Assembly: GCA_018054805.1 (NCBI GenBank)
Contig: JAGPIU010000074.1
Span: forward strand, 1 to 5,959
DNA: 5,959 bases
Source: Paludibacter sp.
Lineage (GTDB): Bacteria > Bacteroidota > Bacteroidia > Bacteroidales > Paludibacteraceae
Direction of reading: 5' to 3'
Under the pieces are notes generated by a model that was given only the letters and a program-made list of their open reading frames with translations, did no database searches and was not told where the DNA came from. Within the stretch, counting starts at the first letter, position 1. Every line of letters begins with the position of its first letter. The position numbers and the translations under genes were made by a program. This document shows positions 1-5,885 of this stretch, piece by piece.

Positions 1-1526
1 TCGGTAAAAATGGCGGGATCGATACAAGCCCATGAGTGCGACGAATCGTAGCAATCCTTGTTGGTGAGCAGCGGTTTCCCGAGCGCATCCTTATAAGGTC
101 CCTGCGGACGGTCGGCCACAGCCACACCAATGCCTGTCCAGTTGGTACTTATATACCAGTAATACTTTCCGTTTCGTTCAGCCACATGTCCGGCAAAAGC
201 ATCGCCACTTGTAGCCCATGTAAAGTCGGTGATTTTAAGTGGTACAGGATGCTCGGTGAAAGTTTTCATATCGGTTGTGGAAAAGGCCAACCAGTCTTTC
301 ATTTTATAATTCCGCTGATTGCCCGCAAAATCGTGTCCGATAAACATCCAAAGTGTATCACCTTTCACAATGGCAGCAGGGTCGGCAGTGAATTTATGTG
401 TAATAATGGGATTACCCTTTGCTTCGAAACGATGCAGGTCGGCATCGCTTGTGGGTTGCAAAAGCGTTTCGGGCACACCACCCCAACGGGCCTGCAGGCG
501 ACGGGCTTCGTCGCGCGTAATGCTAATTACGCTTCCATGACGGGGAGCAAAGTTTTTAGTGAACGATTCGGGCCCGGCCGAGAACTTCTTCAAGTCGGTG
601 GAGCGCTGAAATTCAAAGCGTTTGTCGCGATACAAATCGTACATCAGGAAATATTCGTCGGAATTATTGAGTTTAAACACGCTCGAACCTTCTACCGATA
701 CTCCTTTGGCCGCATAGGCATCCAGATATTCAAATTCCTCCTTCCACGGCCCCTGAAGCGACTTGCTCACTGCCTTGAGAATACCGTTTTTCACTTCTTT
801 TCCATTGGCATCCTTTGTATTTCCCTTGAAGAAGAAATGATAAAGTCCATCCTTATAAATAATATCGCCATCGATAGCGCCGTATTTGGCACGGAACATC
901 AGTTTGGGCTCTTTTTCGAAAGCGCTGAAATCCTTATTGGCATAAGCGCAATAAAAATCGAGTTTTTCGTCGTTGTGGAAACGTACAGTGAAGTAAACGA
1001 GGTATTTCTTCGCCTTCGGATCGAAAATAGTTTGCGGAGCCCACACCCATTTTACATTTTTGAACTTTTTGGGGTAAAGTTTTTCGAGATCGATAATGCT
1101 GTGTTTCCAGTCGAGCAGATTATCCGATTTCAGCATTACGATGCCCGGATTATTGTCCCAGCCATTGCGGTGTGTAAACATATCGGTAGCCACCATATAA
1201 AAGCTTTTACCATCCTCGCCACGCAGAATATGCGGATCGCGTACGCCACCTGTCTGCGAAATCAATTCCGAACGGAGTACGGGCTGATTCTGATTGAGTG
1301 CAAACCAGTTTACAGCATTTTCGCTCACTGCAAAGCGTATTTGTTCCTGTTCGCGGGCTTTTCCCGTTCCTTCGAAATATGCAAACAAATAACCGTCGAA
1401 CTTTTCGGTATTTTTACTATTCTGTGCCGGCACATAACTGATAGCACTTAATAAAAGTGCCGCAATAAGCACAAACTGCTTTATGCTGTTCCTGAATTGA
1501 AAGATTGAATTAGATTTTGTGTTCAT
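1..1526 (-). CDS. Secreted tandem-domain glycoside hydrolase family 43 protein (partial, 3' end outside window)
   Basis: Reading the minus strand from ATG 1526 gives 508 uninterrupted codons to the window edge. An in-frame TAA lies three codons upstream, so this start is secure. Residues 1-34 look like a Sec signal peptide: Arg12 and Lys16, a hydrophobic stretch at 18-32, and likely cleavage after VPA34. No lipobox cysteine is seen. Module 1 (about 40-345) carries the GH43 pattern: VRDPHI with the presumed base Asp97, VWAPQ, AIDGD with the presumed pKa-modulating Asp219, and VEGSS with the presumed acid Glu279. Module 2 (from about 360) restarts the pattern with TADPAAIV (Asp382), MKDWLAFSTTDM, and CIDPAIF (Asp503); its catalytic Glu would lie beyond the window. 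Known GH43 enzymes are mostly arabinofuranosidases and xylosidases. An arabinan- or arabinoxylan-type role is inference, and subfamily and substrate are unassigned. It is transcribed divergently from the glycyl-radical operon and is probably functionally separate from it. Confidence 0.93.
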   Translation of the reverse strand, partial: MNTKSNSIFQFRNSIKQFVLIAALLLSAISYVPAQNSKNTEKFDGYLFAYFEGTGKAREQEQIRFAVSENAVNWFALNQNQPVLRSELISQTGGVRDPHILRGEDGKSFYMVATDMFTHRNGWDNNPGIVMLKSDNLLDWKHSIIDLEKLYPKKFKNVKWVWAPQTIFDPKAKKYLVYFTVRFHNDEKLDFYCAYANKDFSAFEKEPKLMFRAKYGAIDGDIIYKDGLYHFFFKGNTKDANGKEVKNGILKAVSKSLQGPWKEEFEYLDAYAAKGVSVEGSSVFKLNNSDEYFLMYDLYRDKRFEFQRSTDLKKFSAGPESFTKNFAPRHGSVISITRDEARRLQARWGGVPETLLQPTSDADLHRFEAKGNPIITHKFTADPAAIVKGDTLWMFIGHDFAGNQRNYKMKDWLAFSTTDMKTFTEHPVPLKITDFTWATSGDAFAGHVAERNGKYYWYISTNWTGIGVAVADRPQGPYKDALGKPLLTNKDCYDSSHSWACIDPAIFT

Positions 1527-1570
1527 TGGAGCTTATATAAGTTAGATATTTATCGAATAATATTTTTTTA

Positions 1571-1702
1571 AACGCAAAGGACGCAAAGTTATTAAGACAC
1601 AAATGGAACAATCCGGGAATCGGATGAAAAACTTCTAAGTTTTTCTCTCTGCCTTCTTTGCGATAATTGATTATATGACAATTGGCATATCAGAGCTTTG
1701 CG
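1571..1702. repeat. Cluster of CGCAAAG motifs in direct and inverted orientation
   Basis: CGCAAAG occurs twice in direct orientation at 1573-1579 and 1582-1588. Its complement CTTTGCG occurs at 1656-1662 and 1696-1702. Short repeats of this type are, from general knowledge, scattered through Bacteroidota intergenic regions. No coding potential or transposase is associated with them here, and a role is unknown. Confidence 0.5.
1584..1612 (-). promoter_or_regulatory. Possible Bacteroidota-type promoter for the GH43 gene
   Basis: On the minus strand TAACTTTG (1591 to 1584) matches the TAnnTTTG -7 consensus exactly. An ATTG (1612 to 1609) lies 17 bp upstream as a weak -33 candidate, a little closer than the usual 19 or so. 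Transcription would begin near 1578, giving a leader of about 50 nt. The caveat is that TAACTTTG overlaps a CGCAAAG repeat, so the match may come from the repeat and not from selection. Confidence 0.3.
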
Positions 1703-2080
1703 GTTATTTATAATTTTAAAAGAAATACACTACATGTATAATGGATTTTATCTTTTATTACTCTGAAAACAGCACCTCAACCACTGCCGGACAGTCAACG
1801 GAACGACCTGACACTGTGTCGGATTTATCACAAAAATAGTATTTAATTTGATAATCTGAGAGGACATATTTTTCTTAAAGGAGGATAAAACAGGTATATA
1901 GGTCACACAGAGAGGTCAAAACGCAAAAAACCGACATAAAAAAGTACTATATTCTATGATTTTTTTATACATTCGCAGACGTAAATCAACCACACACTGC
2001 ATGACTTACTCATCGCAACATAAAGGCAACAGACTACACAAATCGGGCAAAGGTTTGTACGAGTGCTGGATGAATTAAAC

Positions 2081-2110
2081 CTCTCCCCTTACCCTCTCCA
2101 AGGGAGAGGG
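2081..2110. repeat. C-rich/G-rich palindromic repeat upstream of the activase gene
   Basis: A C-rich arm (CTCTCCCC, 2081-2088), a TTA spacer, a second C-rich arm (CCCTCTCC, 2092-2099), three bases (2100-2102), and its exact complement GGAGAGGG (2103-2110). This three-arm plan (C arm, TTA/TAA, C arm, short loop, G arm) recurs at 3051-3075 and, inverted, at 3176-3200, although the base content differs. No T-run follows, so it is not an intrinsic terminator for plus-strand transcription. It is probably a dispersed REP-like element. Confidence 0.6.
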
Positions 2111-2119
2111 AGACTGCAA

Positions 2120-2142
2120 GAATTTAGCGATTTGCTAAATTC
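2120..2142. repeat. Perfect 9-bp inverted repeat upstream of the activase gene
   Basis: GAATTTAGC (2120-2128) and GCTAAATTC (2134-2142) are exact complements around a 5-nt spacer. The position, about 110 bp before the activase start, would suit an operator or a leader hairpin. It may equally be part of the neighbouring dispersed repeat. No regulator can be named. Confidence 0.45.
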
Positions 2143-2213
2143 GAAAATCTTATTTCAGTAACTTATACATTTAATTGATCAATCAATATTTTTCGCTGAA
2201 ATTATCATATTGG

Positions 2214-2253
2214 CACATCATCACATTATCACATCAACACATCAACACATCAT
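2214..2253. repeat. Five tandem 8-bp units (CACATCAA/T) abutting the activase start
   Basis: Five contiguous octamers begin at 2214, 2222, 2230, 2238 and 2246. Units 3 and 4 are CACATCAA, units 1 and 5 CACATCAT, and unit 2 CACATTAT. The array ends one base before the TTG at 2255. Eight is not a multiple of three, so loss or gain of one unit would shift the frame of any translation begun upstream at TTG 2210. It would instead change leader length for translation begun at TTG 2255. Translated through, it gives a His/Ile/Thr-rich stretch unlike any activase N-terminus. Confidence 0.85.
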
Positions 2254-2254
2254 C

Positions 2255-3049
2255 TTGGGTATTATCTTCGACATAAAACGTTTTGCGGTTCACGACGGAC
2301 CGGGCATACGAACCACAGTATTTCTGAAAGGTTGTCCGCTGCGTTGTGCGTGGTGCCATAATCCCGAAAGCATGAGCGCTGCCATCTGCGAAGTGCCCAA
2401 AACGGTGCGCATTGGCGATAAAACATTCTGCGAAAATGAAATGGTAGGGCGCGAAATAACGGTAGAGGAACTAATGCGTGAACTTGAAAAGGAAAAAATT
2501 TTCATGGATGAATCGGGCGGTGGAGTGACATTCTCAGGTGGTGAGCCTTTGATGCAGCCGGAGTTTCTGAACAAAGCCCTGAAAGCCTGTAAAAATGCCG
2601 GAATGCATACTGCAGTGGATACTTCGGGATATGCAAGGTGGGAGATTCTGGAAAAGACAGCAGGGCTGACGGATTTATTTTTGTATGATATAAAAATAAT
2701 GAACGATAAGAAACATCAGGAATTTACTGGCGTATCCAACAAACTTATTCTCGAAAATCTGAGAAAGTTATCGGCCATGGGCAAACGAATTCAGGTGCGC
2801 ATTCCCTGCGTACCGAATGTGACACTGACCGAAGAAAACATTGCACAAACAATTGATTTTCTGAGCTCTCTGACACAAAAAACGGAAGAAGTCAATCTGC
2901 TTCCGTATCATAATACTGCAGCGCACAAATACGAACGGTTTGGCATAAAAAATCAGTTCGAAGGCACAAAACCGGTATTGAAACAGGAACTTGAAGAGCT
3001 AAGAATGCAATTTGAAGAAGCTGGATTTAAAACAAGAATTGGAGGATAA
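2255..3049 (+). CDS. Glycyl radical enzyme activating enzyme (radical SAM, PflA family)
   Basis: This radical-SAM activase uses SAM and a [4Fe-4S] cluster to abstract hydrogen from the glycyl site of its partner, encoded 67 bp downstream on the same strand. From TTG 2255 it is 264 residues. It opens with GIIFDIKRFAVHDGPGIRT, matching where family members start. The CX3CX2C motif is Cys27, Cys31, Cys34 in CPLRCAWCHNPE. Other family motifs are SGGGVTFSGGEPL (87-99), VDTSGY (121-126), YDIK (144-147) and LPYH (His219). The two-cluster ferredoxin-like insert common in activases outside PflA proper is absent; about 27 residues fill the gap after CHNPES, with only Cys45 and Cys59. The start is odd: the frame is open from 2162 without an ATG, so translation begins at TTG 2255 (preferred), or at TTG 2210, which would add 15 residues encoded by the octamer repeat. 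The partner, not the activase, indicates the pathway. Confidence 0.93.
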   Translation: MGIIFDIKRFAVHDGPGIRTTVFLKGCPLRCAWCHNPESMSAAICEVPKTVRIGDKTFCENEMVGREITVEELMRELEKEKIFMDESGGGVTFSGGEPLMQPEFLNKALKACKNAGMHTAVDTSGYARWEILEKTAGLTDLFLYDIKIMNDKKHQEFTGVSNKLILENLRKLSAMGKRIQVRIPCVPNVTLTEENIAQTIDFLSSLTQKTEEVNLLPYHNTAAHKYERFGIKNQFEGTKPVLKQELEELRMQFEEAGFKTRIGG

Positions 3050-3050
3050 C

Positions 3051-3075
3051 TGCCCCCTAACCCCCTAAAGGGGGG
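3051..3075 (+). repeat. C-run/G-run palindromic repeat, copy 1, between activase and GRE genes
   Basis: It starts one base after the activase stop codon. The structure is TGCCCCC (3051-3057), TAA, CCCCCT (3061-3066), AA, and AGGGGGG (3069-3075), so CCCCCT and AGGGGG form a 6-bp hairpin. It is followed by GATAAG and an alternating GCGCGCGCG run (3080-3088), not by a U-tract, so it is not an intrinsic terminator. It is nearly the reverse complement of the copy inside the downstream gene at 3176-3200. It could protect or separate the activase message from the enzyme message, but that is inference. Confidence 0.85.
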
Positions 3076-3116
3076 ATAAGCGCGCGCGTAATAGAGCTTT
3101 TTAAATAAATGAAATT

Positions 3117-5561
3117 ATGGAAACAGAATCAACAAAATCACATCAAAAAACTAATTCAAATGCACGAACCCAAACTCCCCCTTTAGGGGGTCGGGGGGCA
3201 TCTTTAAGAATTCAACAACTACGCGAACAAAGCCTCAGTGCCGTTAACCGAATTTCGGCCGAAAGAGCTTTGCTTATGACCGAATTTTATAAGAATCATG
3301 TAGCTTTCGGCGACAGCATTCCGGTGCAACGTGCCAAATCGCTCGAATATATCCTTTCCAACAAATTTATTTGTATCAACGACATGGAACTGATTGTGGG
3401 CGAACGCGGTCCGGCTCCCAAAGCCACACCTACTTACCCCGAAATCACTGTACACTCACTGCAGGATCTGGAAATTCTGAACAGCCGTGAAAAAGTATGG
3501 TTCCGTGTAGACGAGGAAACGAAAAAAGCTTTTGCCGACACCATTATTCCGTTCTGGACAGGCCGCTCGAACCGCGACCGCATGATGGAGGCCATGACCG
3601 AAGAGTGGAAAGATGCCTATGCAGCGGGTATTTTCACCGAATTTATGGAGCAGCGCGCGCCCGGACATACGGTGGCAGGCTACAAAATTTTTCAAAAAGG
3701 CATGCTCGACATTATGCAGGATGTTGACCAGAGCATGGCACAACTCAACTTTGTGAACGACCCGCAGGCTTACGACAAAAAAGAAGAGCTGAAAGCCATG
3801 AAAATTGCAGCCAATGCACTTATCATTTTCGCCAACCGACATGCTGACAAATTAGAGGAACTCGCAACAACAGAAAACGATGCACACCGAAAAGCAGAAC
3901 TTATAAAAATGGCACAGGTTTGTCGTCGGGTACCTGCACATGCACCACAAACCTTTCATGAAGTGCTTCAGCATTACTGGTTTGTGCATTTGGGCGTGGT
4001 GACCGAACTGAACCCCTGGGATTCGTTTAATCCCGGCCGCCTCGATCAGCATTTAAACCCGTTTTACCAAAAGGAAATTGCCGAAGGAAAGCTGACAAAA
4101 GCAGATGCAGTAGAATTGCTTGAATCGTTCTGGGTGAAATTCAACAACCACCCTTCGCCCCCAAAAATCGGCGTGACAGCTCAGGAAAGCAGCACATACA
4201 CCGACTTTTGTCTGATTAATCTGGGCGGTGTAAAGCCCGATGGAACGGATGCAGTCAACGAAATGTCGTACATTTTATTAGATGTGATTGAGGAAATGCG
4301 ACTGCTGCAACCAAGTTCCATGGTGCAACTCAGCAAACTGAACCCCGACAGTTTTATCGACCGTGCAGTGAAAATTACCAAAACAGGCTTCGGACAGCCA
4401 TCCATTTTCAATACCGACGCCATTATTCAGGAACTGCTCAATCAGGGAAAAGATATAGTAGATGCCCGCAATGGCGGTGCTTCGGGTTGCGTAGAAACAG
4501 GCGCTTTCGGCACCGAAAGTTATATCCTTTGCGGCTATTTCAATATGCCCAAAATTCTGGAACTTACCCTGCACAATGGTTTCGACACGCGCACACAGAA
4601 ACAAATCGGTCTGAAAACAGGCGAAGCCGCTGATTTCAAAACCTTCGAACAGCTTTTAAACGCTTTTAAAGCACAGGTTGAACACTTTATCCGCATCAAA
4701 ATAATTGGGAATAACACCATCGAAAAGATTTTCATGACGCATATTCCTACGCCTTTCCTTTCGCTTATTATCGACGATTGTGTAGCACGTGGCATGGATT
4801 ATATTCAGGGCGGATCGCGTTACAACAGCAATTATATTCAGGGTGTGGGCATGGGCACCATGACTGATGCACTGACAGCACTCCGCAAACATGTGTTCGA
4901 AGATAAAAATATCAGTCTGCCTGATTTTGTAAAAGCTCTCGAAGCCAACTTCGAAGGACATGACGAACTGCTTTACAAGTTGCTTTACAAAACGCCCAAA
5001 TACGGAAACGACGACGAATATGCCGATGAGCAATTGGTGAAAGTATTTGATATTTATTACGATGCAGTAAAAGGACATCGCAGTCCGCGCGGTGCTGAAT
5101 ATCGTATCAATCTGCTCCCCACTACCTGCCATGTGTATTTCGGCAGCGTAATGCATGCCAGTCCTGATGGACGGAAAGCGGGCCTGCCTGTTTCCGAAGG
5201 CATTTCGCCGGTGCAGGGCGCCGACAAAAACGGCCCGACATCGGTAGTAAAGTCAGCAGCCAAAATCGACCATTTACATACAGGTGGAACCTTGCTGAAT
5301 CAGAAATTCAGCCCGAACTTTTTCGAGGATGACACGGCCATCCGCAAAGTTTCAGCATTAGTTCGCAGCTATTTCCGGATGAATGGTCATCATATTCAGT
5401 TCAACGTGGTGGATGCTGAGACACTTCGCGATGCACAAAAGCACCCCGAGAAATACCGCAACCTGATTGTGCGAGTAGCGGGTTACAGCGATTATTTCAA
5501 CGATCTGGGGCTCGATTTGCAGAACGAAATTATTGAACGTACTGAGCACGATGAATTATAA
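3117..5561 (+). CDS. hypD: Glycyl radical enzyme, probable trans-4-hydroxy-L-proline dehydratase (HypD-like)
   Basis: An 814-residue PFL-like/glycyl radical enzyme. The thiyl cysteine is Cys458 in ASGCVETG with Glu460, and the radical glycine is Gly789 in RVAGYS, 25 residues from the C-terminus. Compared from memory with Clostridioides difficile HypD, a constant offset of 24 maps nine reported active-site residues onto identical ones: Phe176, His184, Asp302, Ser358, Phe364, Cys458, Glu460, Tyr474, Thr669. HypD converts trans-4-hydroxy-L-proline to 1-pyrroline-5-carboxylate, which ProC reduces to proline; no proC lies here. The enzyme should be cytosolic, oxygen-sensitive and dependent on the upstream activase. 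ATG 3117 is the only workable start: TAA sits in frame at 3102, and the next ATG (codon 54) would remove conserved sequence. About 24 N-terminal residues exceed the family; part of that extension (20-28) is encoded by a palindromic repeat. Another dehydratase or an uncharacterised GRE remains possible. Confidence 0.87.
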   Translation: METESTKSHQKTNSNARTQTPPLGGRGASLRIQQLREQSLSAVNRISAERALLMTEFYKNHVAFGDSIPVQRAKSLEYILSNKFICINDMELIVGERGPAPKATPTYPEITVHSLQDLEILNSREKVWFRVDEETKKAFADTIIPFWTGRSNRDRMMEAMTEEWKDAYAAGIFTEFMEQRAPGHTVAGYKIFQKGMLDIMQDVDQSMAQLNFVNDPQAYDKKEELKAMKIAANALIIFANRHADKLEELATTENDAHRKAELIKMAQVCRRVPAHAPQTFHEVLQHYWFVHLGVVTELNPWDSFNPGRLDQHLNPFYQKEIAEGKLTKADAVELLESFWVKFNNHPSPPKIGVTAQESSTYTDFCLINLGGVKPDGTDAVNEMSYILLDVIEEMRLLQPSSMVQLSKLNPDSFIDRAVKITKTGFGQPSIFNTDAIIQELLNQGKDIVDARNGGASGCVETGAFGTESYILCGYFNMPKILELTLHNGFDTRTQKQIGLKTGEAADFKTFEQLLNAFKAQVEHFIRIKIIGNNTIEKIFMTHIPTPFLSLIIDDCVARGMDYIQGGSRYNSNYIQGVGMGTMTDALTALRKHVFEDKNISLPDFVKALEANFEGHDELLYKLLYKTPKYGNDDEYADEQLVKVFDIYYDAVKGHRSPRGAEYRINLLPTTCHVYFGSVMHASPDGRKAGLPVSEGISPVQGADKNGPTSVVKSAAKIDHLHTGGTLLNQKFSPNFFEDDTAIRKVSALVRSYFRMNGHHIQFNVVDAETLRDAQKHPEKYRNLIVRVAGYSDYFNDLGLDLQNEIIERTEHDEL
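3176..3200 (+). repeat. C-run/G-run palindromic repeat, copy 2, inside the hypD coding sequence
   Basis: CCCCCT (3177-3182), TT, AGGGGG (3185-3190), TC, then GGGGGGCA (3193-3200). It is an inverted near-copy of 3051-3075. It is read in frame as TPPLGGRGA (residues 20-28 of the GRE), Gly/Pro-rich and unlike the rest of the protein. The repeat-encoded residues end just before the point where family similarity begins (about RIQQLREQSL, 31-40). This suggests the repeat was inserted at the gene's extreme 5' end and tolerated because the extension is dispensable. Confidence 0.85.
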
Positions 5562-5586
5562 GCAATCTACAATCCATTAATGAAAT

Positions 5587-5630
5587 TAGGTCATAAATGT
5601 TATTATACAACATTTATGACCTATTTTTTT
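5587..5630 (+). terminator. Strong intrinsic terminator after hypD
   Basis: A perfect 15-bp stem (5587-5601 with 5609-5623) closes a 7-nt loop and is followed at once by seven Ts (5624-5630). It begins 25 bp after the hypD stop codon. The stem is fairly AT-rich, but its length and the T-run make it convincing. It ends the activase-hypD operon and implies that the next gene needs its own promoter, which is found at 5788-5818. Confidence 0.93.
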
Positions 5631-5787
5631 CACACACTCATATCACATCAAGCAACAAAATACTATAAACAAAAATCAGGTTTATAGAATATCCGGGGTT
5701 GGAACATACAATACATCTGGTGTTTAAAACAATTGTAACCATCCAACAGAAATCTCTCACAACTTCTACTCAAACCATGGCTTTTGC
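5631..5787. other. AT-rich spacer between the terminator and the next promoter
   Basis: No coding potential was seen on either strand. It contains an 8-bp inverted repeat, CTATAAAC (5663-5670) and GTTTATAG (5680-5687), around a 9-nt spacer, with no T-run on the plus strand. It also has a single CACATCAA-like match near 5644-5651, recalling the octamer units upstream of the activase. Nothing else stands out. Confidence 0.55.
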
Positions 5788-5818
5788 ATTGCATATTGTT
5801 ATAAAATCTCTATCTTTG
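5788..5818 (+). promoter_or_regulatory. Bacteroidota-type promoter for the gene starting at 5886
   Basis: TATCTTTG (5811-5818) is an exact match to the TAnnTTTG -7 element read by Bacteroidota primary sigma factor. An ATTG (5788-5791) sits 19 bp upstream, a three-of-four match to the -33 TTTG at the expected distance. Transcription would start near 5825, leaving a leader of about 60 nt. A TTTG at 5783-5786 is an alternative -33 but sits 24 bp away. Confidence 0.65.
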
Positions 5819-5885
5819 TGAACATTTGTAGGTTAGCTGTTGTTTTTTCGTTACAAAAACATTCACAAACTATTAAGATGCTATA

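Larger units (their letters stand above)
1527..2209. other. Long intergenic region between the divergent GH43 and activase genes
   Basis: About 680 bp with no open frame I would defend on either strand. It is AT-rich and holds the CGCAAAG cluster near 1571-1702, a fragment CACACAGAGAGGTC near 1904-1917, an AT-rich stretch with ATAAAAAA/TTTTTTAT arms (1936-1943 and 1961-1968), a C-rich/G-rich palindrome (2081-2110) and a 9-bp inverted repeat (2120-2142). No full TAnnTTTG promoter for the activase operon was found on the plus strand. TATTTTTC at 2187-2194 and TACATTCG at 1968-1975 are one-mismatch candidates without a good -33 box. Confidence 0.7.
3051..3200 (+). promoter_or_regulatory. Inverted repeat pair able to enclose the hypD start codon in an RNA stem-loop
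   Basis: Bases 3051-3075 can pair with 3200-3176 over 25 positions. By direct pairing this gives 22 Watson-Crick pairs, two G-U pairs (3058 with 3193, 3075 with 3176) and one mismatch (3059 with 3192). The 100-nt loop (3076-3175) contains the ATG at 3117 and its whole upstream initiation region. Each arm can alternatively fold on itself as a small CCCCCT/AGGGGG hairpin, so two mutually exclusive folds exist. The pairing is seen in the sequence; any effect on translation, mRNA stability or activase/enzyme ratio is inference. The alternative is simply two chance insertions of a common dispersed repeat. Confidence 0.45.

Noticed and set aside
36..1451. A 471-codon open frame on the plus strand
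   Set aside because: It is antisense to the GH43 gene. Its translation shows no family motifs, whereas the minus strand reads a signal peptide and two GH43 motif sets without a stop.
1741..1839. A 32-residue open frame starting at ATG 1741
   Set aside because: It is short, rich in Ser/Thr, has no ribosome binding site and resembles nothing known. Chance is the simplest explanation.
1877..1884. AAAGGAGG, a Shine-Dalgarno-like sequence
   Set aside because: No ATG, GTG or TTG lies at a suitable distance downstream, and genes of this phylum rarely use such sites.
2174..2186. TTGAT and ATCAA half-sites resembling an FNR/CRP box, attractive for an anaerobic operon
   Set aside because: The half-sites are separated by two bases where FNR needs four. 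It is more likely a chance AT-rich palindrome (ATTGATCAAT).
2187..2194. TATTTTTC as the -7 promoter element of the activase operon
   Set aside because: It has one mismatch to TAnnTTTG, no -33 element at the right distance, and would leave almost no leader before the TTG starts.
2214..2253. The octamer array as a CRISPR array
   Set aside because: The units are 8 bp and directly adjacent with no spacers; it is a simple tandem repeat.
3061..3075. The C-run/G-run hairpin as an intrinsic terminator after the activase gene
   Set aside because: No T-run follows; GATAAG and alternating GC follow instead. It could still slow polymerase or protect RNA.
5663..5687. An 8-bp inverted repeat (CTATAAAC/GTTTATAG) as a terminator or operator
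   Set aside because: The stem is short and AT-rich and no T-run follows on the plus strand. There is no gene on the minus strand in view for it to serve.
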